64,000 nucleotides of DNA, from positions 1 through 64,000 of the forward strand of contig JAHBWE010000027.1 in the NCBI GenBank assembly GCA_019637155.1, in the 5' to 3' direction. The stretch's first letter is position 1, and every line of letters begins with the position of its first letter. Below the pieces are notes generated by a model. The model made no database searches. It was not told the origin of the DNA and saw only the letters and a list, made by a program, of their open reading frames with translations. A program made the position numbers and the translations under genes. This stretch comes from Labilithrix sp. Its GTDB lineage: Bacteria; Myxococcota_A; Polyangia; Polyangiales; Polyangiaceae. This document shows, in pieces, positions 51,107 through 59,285 of this stretch.

Positions 51107-51700
51107 ATGGCGATCTCGATCTTCGAACGTTGGGGTCTCAATCCGCGCGAGCAGCGCATGGCGACGGCGGCGGTCTTCGTCTTCGCGGGCGTGCTCGTCT
51201 TGGCGATCCCGGTCGGCCTCTCCATGCTCGTGTCGAGCCGCACGCAGCAGAACGAGGAGCTGAAGGAGGCCCTCAACTCCGTCAACCAGGCGCGCGGCAA
51301 GATCAGGGAGCGCCAGGACCGGAAGGCCTCGATCGCGAGCCGCTACGCGAAGAAGACGCCCGCGCTCGGCGGCTTCATCGAGCAGGCCGCGGCGACGTCG
51401 AAGGTGCAGATCGGCGACTCGGTCGATCGCCCCGACGTGAACCACGGGAAACAATACGTGGAGCGCCACACGGTGGTGCACCTCAAGAACTCGGGCCTCG
51501 GCCCGGTCGTGAAGTTCCTCGAGACCCTCGAGAAGAGCGAGTATCCGATCTCGGTGACGCGCCTCAACATTCGCAAGCGGTCGGGCGATCCCGACTCGTA
51601 TGGTCCGATCGAGGTCGGCGTCTCGGCGTACGATCGCAACGCGCCGGCGACCCCCGCGACGCCGGCCGCGCCGGCGAGCGCCGCGCCCCCGACGAAGTGA
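51107..51700 (+). CDS. gspM: Type II secretion protein GspM
   Basis: 197 aa. N-terminal MAISIFERWGLNPREQRMAT, one membrane helix (about 20-42), a coiled coil (QNEELKEALNSVNQARGKIR) and a small periplasmic ferredoxin-like domain ending RSGDPDSYGPIEVGVSAYD, then an Ala/Pro tail. Partner of GspL. Its start is one base past the gspL stop. Confidence 0.85.
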   Translation: MAISIFERWGLNPREQRMATAAVFVFAGVLVLAIPVGLSMLVSSRTQQNEELKEALNSVNQARGKIRERQDRKASIASRYAKKTPALGGFIEQAAATSKVQIGDSVDRPDVNHGKQYVERHTVVHLKNSGLGPVVKFLETLEKSEYPISVTRLNIRKRSGDPDSYGPIEVGVSAYDRNAPATPATPAAPASAAPPTK

Positions 51701-51710
51701 CGAGGAAGCG

Positions 51711-52784
51711 ATGGAGAACACCCAACAGCCGACCGCGACACCGCAAGTCTCGAGCGGTCCCTCGTTCCCCGATCGGATGAAGGTCCTCGCGCGCCGCATC
51801 GCGCCGAAGCTGGGGTACCCCGCCTTCTACCTGTTCTGTCTCCTCATCTTCATCTCGTGGACGTTCCCGTACGAGAAGCTGAAGGACCGCATCGTCACGC
51901 AGTTCAACGCGCAGCAGTCGAAGAGCAGGAACCCGCAGGAGCTCCAGATCGACGAGCTCGACTCGTCGTTCGTCACCGGCGTGAAGGCGAAGGGCGTCCG
52001 CCTCATCTCCCCCCCCGCCGAGGCGGGCAAGGCGCCGAGCGTGCTGACGATCGACGAGGCCCGCGCGCGCATCTCGCTCCTCGGTCTCCTCGTCGGCAAC
52101 AAGAGCGTGAGCTTCAAGGTCGAGGCGTTCGACGGCATCATCAAGGGCGCCTTCGACGACAGCGGCAAGACGCGCGAGATCGAGATGAGCTTCGACGGCG
52201 TCGACGTCGGTCGCGTCGACCTCGTCGCCGCGAACGTCGGGTTTCCGATCGACGGCAAGCTGTTCGGCGCGATCAAGCTCACGATGCCGGAGGGGAAGGC
52301 CTCGAAGGCGAACGGCACGATCGAGCTCGAGATCCGCGACGCGAACGCGGGCAACACGAAGGAGCTGACGCTCAAGACGCCGCTCGGCCCGTTCACGCTC
52401 CCGCGCCTCAAGATCGGCAACTTCATGATCAACGGCGAGGCGAAGGACGGCGTCCTCAAGATCACGAAGATCTCCGCGAGCGGCGGCGACGTCGACGTCG
52501 CGGGCGACGGCAAGATCCAGCTCCGCGAGGTCGCGAACGACGCGCACCTCGACGTGAACCTGAAGTTCAAGATCAACGACGCGTACCGGAACAAGAACGA
52601 CAAGACGAAGCTCCTCTTCGGCTCGCCCGGCTCGAAGGAGAAGCCGATGCTCGAGATGGACCCGAAGATGGGGAAGGCGAAGGGCGCCGACGGCTTCTAC
52701 GTCCTCCGCGTCGGCGGCACCCTCGGCAAACCCGACGTCCGCGCCGGCACCCCCGCCAGCGGCCCCGCGAGCGAACCCAAATGA
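51711..52784 (+). CDS. gspN: Type II secretion protein GspN
   Basis: 357 aa. GAGGAAGCG precedes ATG 51711. A helix at about 36-51 (YPAFYLFCLLIFISWTFPYE) anchors it; the rest is a beta-rich AsmA/GspN-like periplasmic domain (RIVTQFNAQQ, ITKISASGGDVDVAGDGKIQ). Present in Xanthomonas-, Geobacter- and myxobacterial-type operons, absent in many others. Last gene of the operon. Confidence 0.85.
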   Translation: MENTQQPTATPQVSSGPSFPDRMKVLARRIAPKLGYPAFYLFCLLIFISWTFPYEKLKDRIVTQFNAQQSKSRNPQELQIDELDSSFVTGVKAKGVRLISPPAEAGKAPSVLTIDEARARISLLGLLVGNKSVSFKVEAFDGIIKGAFDDSGKTREIEMSFDGVDVGRVDLVAANVGFPIDGKLFGAIKLTMPEGKASKANGTIELEIRDANAGNTKELTLKTPLGPFTLPRLKIGNFMINGEAKDGVLKITKISASGGDVDVAGDGKIQLREVANDAHLDVNLKFKINDAYRNKNDKTKLLFGSPGSKEKPMLEMDPKMGKAKGADGFYVLRVGGTLGKPDVRAGTPASGPASEPK

Positions 52785-52798
52785 TCAAGGAACACGCC

Positions 52799-52891
52799 TG
52801 GGCCCCAGAAGCTGCTGCGGCAACGCCCCCGCGAACGCGCCTGGGCAAGGGCGCCCCAGCAGCAGCTGCGGCAACGCCCCCGCGAGCGCCC
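52799..52891 (+). repeat. Two partial tandem copies of the structured element's 5' part
   Basis: GGCCCCAGAAGCTGCTGCGG and then a second unit beginning CCCCAGCAGCAGCTGCGGC about 55 bp on, both followed by CAACGCCCCCGCGA(A/G)CGC. They carry the left arm but no terminal hairpin and directly precede full copy D, as at copy C. Confidence 0.8.
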
Positions 52892-52996
52892 GGGGCCCCA
52901 GAAGCGGCCGCTCCAGCGGGCGCGAAGCGCCCCGAGCGCGCAGCGCGAGGGCCGTGTCTGGGGTGGGGGTGTCGGGGGCGAAGCCCCCGACGTTGA
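52892..52996 (+). repeat. Structured interspersed element, copy D
   Basis: Outer stem CCCCAGA (52896-52902) with TCTGGGG (52957-52963); inner hairpin GGGCGC-GAA-GCGCCC (52918-52932); terminal hairpin GTCGGGGGC-GAA-GCCCCCGAC (52971-52991); end GTTGA at 52996. The btpA ATG lies 10 bases past its end, so the element effectively occupies the whole leader of btpA. Confidence 0.88.
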
Positions 52997-53005
52997 CAGA
53001 CCACC

Positions 53006-53785
53006 ATGCTCGTTGGTGTCATTCATCTTCCGCCGCTTCCCGGTAGTCCGCGGTCTGTGCTCGCCGCCGCCGACTGCGCGCGGTCTGCTGCTGGCGACGC
53101 CGCGTCTCTCGCGCAGGCGGGCTACGACGCGATCATCGTCGAGAACTTCGGCGACGCGCCGTTCTTCGCCGGCCGCGTTCCGCCGGTCACGATCGCGGCG
53201 ATGACGGCGTGTGCGCTCGCGGTGCGCGCGGCGGCGCCGGACACGAAGCTCGGCATCAACGTCCTCCGCAACGACGCGGAGTCGGCGCTCGCGATCGCGG
53301 TCGCGACGGGCGCCTCGTTCATTCGCGTGAACGTCCACACCGGCGCGCGCGTCACGGATCAGGGCGTCATCGAGGGCGACGCGGCGTCGACGCTCCGGCT
53401 GCGCCGCGCGCTCGGCGCCGAGGTCGACGTCTGGGCCGACGTCGACGTGAAGCACTCCGCGCCGCTCGGCCCGCCGCGTCCCATCGCGCAGGAGGTCGAG
53501 GACACGACGAAGCGCGCGCTCGCCGCCGCCGTGCTCGTGACGGGGGAGGGGACCGGCAAGGGCGTCGACGTCGAGAAGCTCGCGGAGGTGAAGAAGGCCG
53601 CCGGCGCCGCACCCGTCTACGTCGCGAGCGGCGCGACGATCGAGACGTTGCCGCTCCTCGGAGCCCACGCAAACGGCGTCATCGTCGGCAGCGCCCTCCG
53701 CCCCGGCGGCATCCCAGGCGGCCCGATCGACATCGCCCTCGCGAAGTCCTTCGCCGACGCGTACAGGCGCGCGTTCGCGCGCTAG
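53006..53785 (+). CDS. btpA: BtpA/SgcQ-family TIM-barrel protein
   Basis: 259 aa, TIM-barrel. Begins LVGVIHLPPLPGSP, and has IIVENFGDAPFF, LGINVLRND and IRVNVHTGARVTDQGVIEG, VLVTGEGTGKG, and ends with VIVGSALRPGG, the BtpA/SgcQ signature. Known for photosystem I stability in cyanobacteria, but the family is wide and non-photosynthetic members are of uncertain role. Leader contains structured element copy D, and a remnant lies just past the stop. Confidence 0.88.
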   Translation: MLVGVIHLPPLPGSPRSVLAAADCARSAAGDAASLAQAGYDAIIVENFGDAPFFAGRVPPVTIAAMTACALAVRAAAPDTKLGINVLRNDAESALAIAVATGASFIRVNVHTGARVTDQGVIEGDAASTLRLRRALGAEVDVWADVDVKHSAPLGPPRPIAQEVEDTTKRALAAAVLVTGEGTGKGVDVEKLAEVKKAAGAAPVYVASGATIETLPLLGAHANGVIVGSALRPGGIPGGPIDIALAKSFADAYRRAFAR

Positions 53786-53796
53786 TTGTTGCTTCC

Positions 53797-53820
53797 TCAA
53801 CGTCGGGAGCTTCGCCCACG
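53797..53820 (-). repeat. Remnant of structured element (3' terminal part), copy F
   Basis: TCAACGTCGGGAGCTTCGCCC matches the 3' end of the element, in minus orientation, with a damaged terminal hairpin. The rest of the element is gone. With copy D it places inverted 3' ends on each side of btpA. Confidence 0.65.
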
Positions 53821-53969
53821 GAATGGCCTGGCCCGGGGATTTGCCCGGCTGGCCGAGGTCTTCGTCTGGGACTCGTACTCCTGCAACAACAGCTCCGACT
53901 ATCGGCTCGTCGCGGAGTTCAAGACGCCACGGGCCGCCGAGGCCCGCCGCGTCGCGCGCGCCCCTGACG

Positions 53970-54977
53970 TCAAAACCTACCCGCGAGGCCTGCGTAGCTT
54001 GGGCCGAGGACGGCGCGGACGTCGACGGGGCGGAAGGCGGCGGGGGGAGGGGGCGCCTCCTCCTTCTTCTCCTTGCCGCTGAGGACGAGGCCGACGACGC
54101 CGACGCCTGCGCCGACCGCGCCGGCGATGAACGCGACGGTGGAGATGTTGCCGAGCGTGGTCGCCGAGTCGATGTCGCCCTGCGAGCCGGCGGGGCAGCG
54201 ATCGTTCGGGCAGCGATCCTTGAGGTCGCTCGTCTTCGACATGCTCATCAGACCCGTCACCGCGCCGACGCCGATGCCGACCGCGGCGAGGCCGAAGCCG
54301 CCGTACATCATGAGCTTCGGTGCGCCGAGGCCGCTCTTCGGCGGGGGCGGCGGCGGCGGGGGCGGCGCCGAGGGCTGGTCCTTGAGGTCGACGTCGACCG
54401 TCTTGGCCTCCTTCTCGGCGACGGTGACGTCGACCGTCTTCTCGAGCGTGCCCGACTTCACGGTGATCTTGTGCGCGCCCGGGTTCACCTTGCGCGGGCT
54501 CGTGGCCTCCTCCGGCGGGACCGGCTCGCCGTCGATCGTGATCGTCGCCGGCTGGCCGGCCTCGAGGTTGGCCGGCACCACCACGACGGTGGGGATGCGC
54601 TGCGCGAGCTCCGTCGCCATCGTCTCGGCCGCCTTGCGGGCGGCGGTGAAGGGCGCCGGCTCGCCGGGCTTCTTCTCCATCTTCGCGATGCGCTGGAGCG
54701 TCGCGTCGGCCTCGATCAGCTTGCCGAGCGCGACCTGCGTGCGCGCGACCTCGATCGCGGTCGACGGCACGTTCATGATGTCGTCGCCCCGCTCGTACGC
54801 CGCGAGCGCGCCGACGAGGTCGCCGCCGTCGCGCTTCTTGTCGCCCTCGTCCATGGCGTTGCGCGCCTGCTCCCTCTGCTGCGGAGTGGGCGAAACAGCC
54901 TGCGCGTGAGCGACGGAAGGGAACGTAAGGACCGCGGCCGCGAGGAACGCGGCGGCCGTCAACGACGTGGTGCGCAT
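53970..54977 (-). CDS. Secreted TPR/PEGA-like membrane protein, kinase partner
   Basis: 335 aa. Signal peptide (1-25), TPR-like helices (about 35-120), a PEGA-type beta domain (ITIDGEPVPPEEATSPRKVN, GAHKITVKSGTLEK), a poly-Pro stretch, then two membrane helices (MMYGGFGLAAVGIGVGAVTG and AFIAGAVGAGVGVVGLVLSG) flanking a CPNDRCP disulfide-like loop. Start codon is adjacent to the stop of the upstream kinase gene (54978), so both are translated together. Same build as the proteins at 2418 and 63240. Confidence 0.85.
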   Translation of the reverse strand: MRTTSLTAAAFLAAAVLTFPSVAHAQAVSPTPQQREQARNAMDEGDKKRDGGDLVGALAAYERGDDIMNVPSTAIEVARTQVALGKLIEADATLQRIAKMEKKPGEPAPFTAARKAAETMATELAQRIPTVVVVPANLEAGQPATITIDGEPVPPEEATSPRKVNPGAHKITVKSGTLEKTVDVTVAEKEAKTVDVDLKDQPSAPPPPPPPPPKSGLGAPKLMMYGGFGLAAVGIGVGAVTGLMSMSKTSDLKDRCPNDRCPAGSQGDIDSATTLGNISTVAFIAGAVGAGVGVVGLVLSGKEKKEEAPPPPAAFRPVDVRAVLGPSYAGLAGRF

Positions 54978-56714
54978 CTAGAAGCCTCGATCGACCTTCT
55001 TCGTACCAGTCTTTCCGGTCCCTGTCCCAGCAGGCGTCCATTTGTGACCGGAGGCGGTCGTCGGGGTCTTCGGCGGCACGACGGGGGCGGCGCTCGCGGC
55101 GCTCGGCGGTGGGGTCGGATCGGGCGCCGGGTCCGGCGTCGGATCGGGCGCGGAGGGCGGCGTCGGATCCGGAGCCGGCTCGACCGGCGCTGGCTCGGGG
55201 GGCGCCGCGATCGTGCTCGCGGGCTCGGGCGGGTCGGGGAGCGTCGTCTCCGCGGGCGGCGGCTCGTTCACGCGCGCGGCCGCCTTCGGATCCGGATCCG
55301 AACGGCGCATCACCGCGGAGCTGATGATGAGGATCACGCCGACGAGCGCCGCCGCGCCGAACACGCCGAGCGTGGCCGCGCCGATGTAGCGGCGCCGGCG
55401 CGCGGCGAGGACCGGGTCGACCTGCGACACCGGCGGGTACTCCATGTTCGCGGAGCCGAGCGTCGAGTTGCTCGTCGCGCTCGGGCTCTCGCCGAGGCCG
55501 TGCTGCGCGTAGTCCGCGGCGGGGCTCGGACGTACCGGGCCCGTCATGTCGATCTGGCGCTGGCTGCTCGGCGTCGACGGGACCTCGTGCGGGGTCACCG
55601 ACGGCATGCTCGGCGTGCTCGGCAGGTTCACCGGCGGCTGGATGAGCGGGATCGTGCCCTGCGACGGCGGGCCGACCGCGATGTTCGGCGCCGACGCCGG
55701 CTGGTTCGTCCCGCCCGAGTCGCGCTTCTTCGCTTGCTCGAGCGCGGTGTCGACCGCGCGGCGGCGCGCGGCCTTGCGCTCGGCGAGGAGCTGACCCGTG
55801 TATTGTGCAACTTGCGCCGCGCCGGTGGGCTCGTTGATCGTGACGAGCGCGGCCTCGAGCGCCTGCGACAGCTCGAGCGCGGACGCGAAGCGGTTGGTCG
55901 CGTCGTGCGCGAGCGCCTTGTCGACGATCGCGCAGATCGCGGGGTGGAACTTCTCCTTGTCGAGCGGCGGCGGCGGCTGGCCGCTCGTCAGCTTGTGCAG
56001 CGTCGCGACCTCGTTCACGCCGTCGTAGGGCGGATCGCCGGTGAAGGCCTCGTAGAGCATCGCGCCGATCGCCCAGACGTCGGCGCGATGGTCGATCTTT
56101 CCGCCGACCGCCTGCTCCGGCGCCATGTAGCGGATCTTGCCCTTGAGCTGACCCGCGCTCGTCTCTTGCGAGATGCGGTCGCGCGCCTTCGCGACGCCGA
56201 AATCGATGATCGACGTCGTGCCGTTGTTGCCGACGAGGATGTTCTGGGGAGAGACGTCACGATGCACGACGCCGAGCAGCGTGCCGTCGCGGTCCTTGAG
56301 CTCGTGCGCGGCGTGGAGGCCCGCCGCCGCGTCGGCGCAGATGCGGAGCGCGACGCCGGCGGGGACCTTCTCTTTGCGCTGCTCCGCCGCGCGCAGGATC
56401 TTCGAGAGCGAGTCGCCGTCGACCCACTCCATGACGATGAAGTAGTTCCCTTGCTCTTCGCCGACGTCGAGGATGCGCGCGACGTTCGCGTGCTCGATCT
56501 TCGAAGCGATGCGCGCCTCGTCGAGGAACATCTCCTGGAAGCGCGGGTCCTGCGAGTACTGCGGCAGGATCATCTTCACGACGACCATGCGCTCGAAGCC
56601 GAGCCGTCCGCCGAAGCGCGCGAGCCACACCGAGGCCATGCCGCCATACGCGAGCGGGCACAACAGCTCGTAACGGTCGAGGCGATACCCCGGTTGGAGC
56701 GTGGAGGGATCCAT
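54978..56714 (-). CDS. Ser/Thr protein kinase (eukaryotic type)
   Basis: 578 aa. Kinase domain with YGGMASVWLA, Lys47 in VVVKMI, HRDVSPQN (near 150) and DFGVAK (near 170), and RYMAPEQ. A linker of Pro/Ser/Thr-rich sequence, one membrane helix (about 443-465: IGAATLGVFGAAALVGVILI) and a Pro/Ala/Asp tail outside. Its stop adjoins the start of the TPR/PEGA protein. The ligand and substrates are unknown. Confidence 0.93.
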   Translation of the reverse strand: MDPSTLQPGYRLDRYELLCPLAYGGMASVWLARFGGRLGFERMVVVKMILPQYSQDPRFQEMFLDEARIASKIEHANVARILDVGEEQGNYFIVMEWVDGDSLSKILRAAEQRKEKVPAGVALRICADAAAGLHAAHELKDRDGTLLGVVHRDVSPQNILVGNNGTTSIIDFGVAKARDRISQETSAGQLKGKIRYMAPEQAVGGKIDHRADVWAIGAMLYEAFTGDPPYDGVNEVATLHKLTSGQPPPPLDKEKFHPAICAIVDKALAHDATNRFASALELSQALEAALVTINEPTGAAQVAQYTGQLLAERKAARRRAVDTALEQAKKRDSGGTNQPASAPNIAVGPPSQGTIPLIQPPVNLPSTPSMPSVTPHEVPSTPSSQRQIDMTGPVRPSPAADYAQHGLGESPSATSNSTLGSANMEYPPVSQVDPVLAARRRRYIGAATLGVFGAAALVGVILIISSAVMRRSDPDPKAAARVNEPPPAETTLPDPPEPASTIAAPPEPAPVEPAPDPTPPSAPDPTPDPAPDPTPPPSAASAAPVVPPKTPTTASGHKWTPAGTGTGKTGTKKVDRGF

Positions 56715-56795
56715 GACTCCTTCGAGGTCAGTATCGCCTGATCTTTCTCGTCACGCGAGAAGATCGTGAGCAATGTTGAGAAGGTGCGATGACGG

Positions 56796-57980
56796 CTACC
56801 GAGACCGCAGGATGTCGTTCTTCTTCTCTTCCGACATGCTGGCGCGGCGCTCGCGGAGGCGCGCGAGGAGGGCCTCGCGATCGGCGACGCGCGTGACCGC
56901 CGTGTCTTCCTTGGGCTGCTTCGCCTCTCTCGGCGCCTCTTCTTGTTGCGCTTGTTGCGCGGAGGGGATGGGCGGGGCCGCGACGGTGGTGGTCGCATGG
57001 ACGTTCATGGACGCCGAGGCAGGTGGCTCTTCCACCAGCATCGCGCGCTTGCCGGGGCGCGTCTTCGCTTCGTCCGGGATCCGAACCGGCTCCGCTTCGG
57101 CCTCGGGATCCGGCGGCTTGCTCGTGGGCCGATCGCTCTTGCGCGCGTCGACCGGCGGTGGCGGCGGCGTGCCTTGCGTGAGGATCGACGCGAGCATGGG
57201 GTCGGGCGCGATCGTCGCGTTCGGGTTCGGCGGCGCGGACGGCACGCCCGACGGGAGGCTCGAAGGCGGCGCCATCGGCGCGAACGACGGCATCGCGACG
57301 AGCGGGCTCGGCGGCAACGACGGATCCGGCGGCGGCGCCGACGTCGCCGGGAGCGGCGGCGGCTTCGCGGTCGCGGCCGACGGCGGGTTCGACGAGGGCG
57401 CGCCGTTCACCGCGGGCGCCGACGCGTCGTCGGGCTCGAGCTCCGAGCTCGAGAGCTCCACCGACGAAGGCGGCGGCGCCGAGATGGGCTCCGGCGTCGG
57501 CGGCGGCGCGACAGGCTCCACCGAGATGGGCTCCGGCGTCGGCGGCGGTGAGGGCGCCACGATCGGCTCCGGCGTCGGCGGTGGTGAGGGCGCCACGATC
57601 GGCTCCGGCGTCGGCGGCGCCGCGGGCACGGGCTGCGGGGGCATCGAGCCGGAAAGGCGCGCTTCGCGGATCGCGGCGGCGCGATCGACGAGCGCCTTCG
57701 ACTTCGGATCGAGGCGCGTGAAGCGCAGCGCGAGGCCGGGCTGTCCGCGGAACGCGCTCTCCTTGTGCTGGAGCACGCGCCCCTCGCCGCGCAGCACGAC
57801 CGCGCCGCTCTGGAGCGTGACCTCGAAGCGGAGGATGACGCCCTGCGGGCGCGGCTGCGCGCCGATGAGGATGACGCTCGTCTTCCCGACCGTCTCGAGC
57901 TCGCTCTCGAGGAACTCCTCCTCCGAATCGTACGGACGCACGATGCGGACGGCGACCGGCGGGCGCGCGTTTTCGGCCAC
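56796..57980 (-). CDS. PilZ-like N-terminal domain with long Pro-rich region
   Basis: 394 aa. Residues 1-105 form a beta domain (VGKTSVILIGAQPRPQGVIL, FEVTLQSGAVVLRGEGRVLQ, GQPGLALRFTRLDPKSKALV) matching the myxobacterial PilZ-type pattern, though the RxxxR c-di-GMP motif is not visible. The middle is Pro/Ser-rich with direct repeats of APSPPPTPEPI. The C-terminus has a charged segment (ALLARLRERRASMSEEKKND). The gene is 81 bp upstream of the kinase on the same strand and divergent from purD. Role unknown, possibly c-di-GMP independent. Confidence 0.75.
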   Translation of the reverse strand: MAENARPPVAVRIVRPYDSEEEFLESELETVGKTSVILIGAQPRPQGVILRFEVTLQSGAVVLRGEGRVLQHKESAFRGQPGLALRFTRLDPKSKALVDRAAAIREARLSGSMPPQPVPAAPPTPEPIVAPSPPPTPEPIVAPSPPPTPEPISVEPVAPPPTPEPISAPPPSSVELSSSELEPDDASAPAVNGAPSSNPPSAATAKPPPLPATSAPPPDPSLPPSPLVAMPSFAPMAPPSSLPSGVPSAPPNPNATIAPDPMLASILTQGTPPPPPVDARKSDRPTSKPPDPEAEAEPVRIPDEAKTRPGKRAMLVEEPPASASMNVHATTTVAAPPIPSAQQAQQEEAPREAKQPKEDTAVTRVADREALLARLRERRASMSEEKKNDILRSR

Positions 57981-58019
57981 GGGTTCATCCTAACATCCAT
58001 GCGTGGTACGTCCGCTTTC

Positions 58020-59285
58020 ATGACACGCATTCTGGTGGTCGGCGGCGGATCGCGCGAGCACGCCCTCGGCGCCGCGCTCGCGGGCGCGGGCCGCACGCTC
58101 CTCTTCGCGCCCGGCAACGCGGGCACTGCCACGATCGGGATGAACCACGCCGTCGCGATCGGCGACGTCGACGCGCTCGTCGCGCTCGCGAAGGAGGAAG
58201 AGGTCGACCTCGTCGTCGTCGGACCCGAGCTGCCGCTCACGCTCGGCCTCGTCGATCGGCTCGCCGCGCGAGGCATCCGCGCGTTCGGGCCCACCCAGGC
58301 CGCCGCGCGCCTCGAAGGATCGAAGGCCTTCATGAAGGACATATGCAAGCGCGCCGGTGTGCCGACCGCGGACTTCGCGGTGTTCACCGACGCGGAGGCG
58401 GCGAAGGCGCACGTCCGCGCGGCGGGGCGCCCGCTCGTCGTGAAGGCGGACGGCCTCTGCGCGGGGAAGGGCGTCGTCGTCGCGGCGAGCGTCGACGAAG
58501 CGTGCGCCGCGATCGATCGGATGATCGTGGAGCGCGCGCTCGGGGACGCGGGCGCCACCGTCGTCCTCGAAGAGCTGCTCCCGGGCGAGGAGGCGAGCTT
58601 CCACGTCGTCTGCGACGGCGCGCGCGCGGTGCCGCTCGTCGCGGCGCAGGACCACAAGCGCGTCTTCGATCGCGACGAGGGCCCGAACACCGGCGGCATG
58701 GGGGCGTACGCGCCGGCGCCGGTCGTCACCCCCGCGATCGCGGACGAGGTGATGCGCGCGATCGTGACGCCCACGCTCCGCGCGATGGCCGACGCGGGCG
58801 CGCCGTTCCGCGGCGTCCTCTTCGTCGGCTTGATGATCGACGCGGGCAAGCCGCGCGTCCTCGAGTTCAACGTGCGCTTCGGCGATCCGGAGACGACCGT
58901 GCTCGTGCCGATGCTCGACGGCGACTGGCTCGCGCTCCTCGATGGCGCGGCGCGCGGAGACCTCGCGCGCTTCGAGCCGCGCACGAAGCCAGGCGCCGCG
59001 CTCGCGGTCGTGATGGCGAGCGAGCGCTACCCGGCGACGCCGAAGACGGGCGACCGCATCGAAGGGCTCGACGACGCGCGCGCGGTGGCCGGCACCTATG
59101 TGTATCATGCAGGTACCAAGCGGGCGGACGACGCGGTCGTCACCGCCGGCGGCCGCGTCCTCACGGTCGGCGCCCACGCGACGACGCTCGCGGAGGCGCG
59201 CGCACGCGCGTACGACGCGGTCGCGAAGATCCGCTGGCGCGGCGAGCACCACCGCACCGACATCGGCCATCGCGCGCTGGGCTAG
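58020..59285 (+). CDS. purD: Phosphoribosylamine-glycine ligase PurD
   Basis: 421 aa, ATP-grasp ligase making GAR in purine synthesis. N-terminal ILVVGGGSREHALGAAL, then GPELPLTLGLVDRLAARGI, ATP-grasp FMKDICKRAGVPTADF and VVKADGLCAGKGVVVA, signature FDRDEGPNTGGMGAYAPAPV and LEFNVRFGDPET, C-terminal KTGDRIEGLDDA. Ends by overlapping the convergent lipoprotein by 4 bp. purE-purK lie far off in the window. Confidence 0.97.
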   Translation: MTRILVVGGGSREHALGAALAGAGRTLLFAPGNAGTATIGMNHAVAIGDVDALVALAKEEEVDLVVVGPELPLTLGLVDRLAARGIRAFGPTQAAARLEGSKAFMKDICKRAGVPTADFAVFTDAEAAKAHVRAAGRPLVVKADGLCAGKGVVVAASVDEACAAIDRMIVERALGDAGATVVLEELLPGEEASFHVVCDGARAVPLVAAQDHKRVFDRDEGPNTGGMGAYAPAPVVTPAIADEVMRAIVTPTLRAMADAGAPFRGVLFVGLMIDAGKPRVLEFNVRFGDPETTVLVPMLDGDWLALLDGAARGDLARFEPRTKPGAALAVVMASERYPATPKTGDRIEGLDDARAVAGTYVYHAGTKRADDAVVTAGGRVLTVGAHATTLAEARARAYDAVAKIRWRGEHHRTDIGHRALG

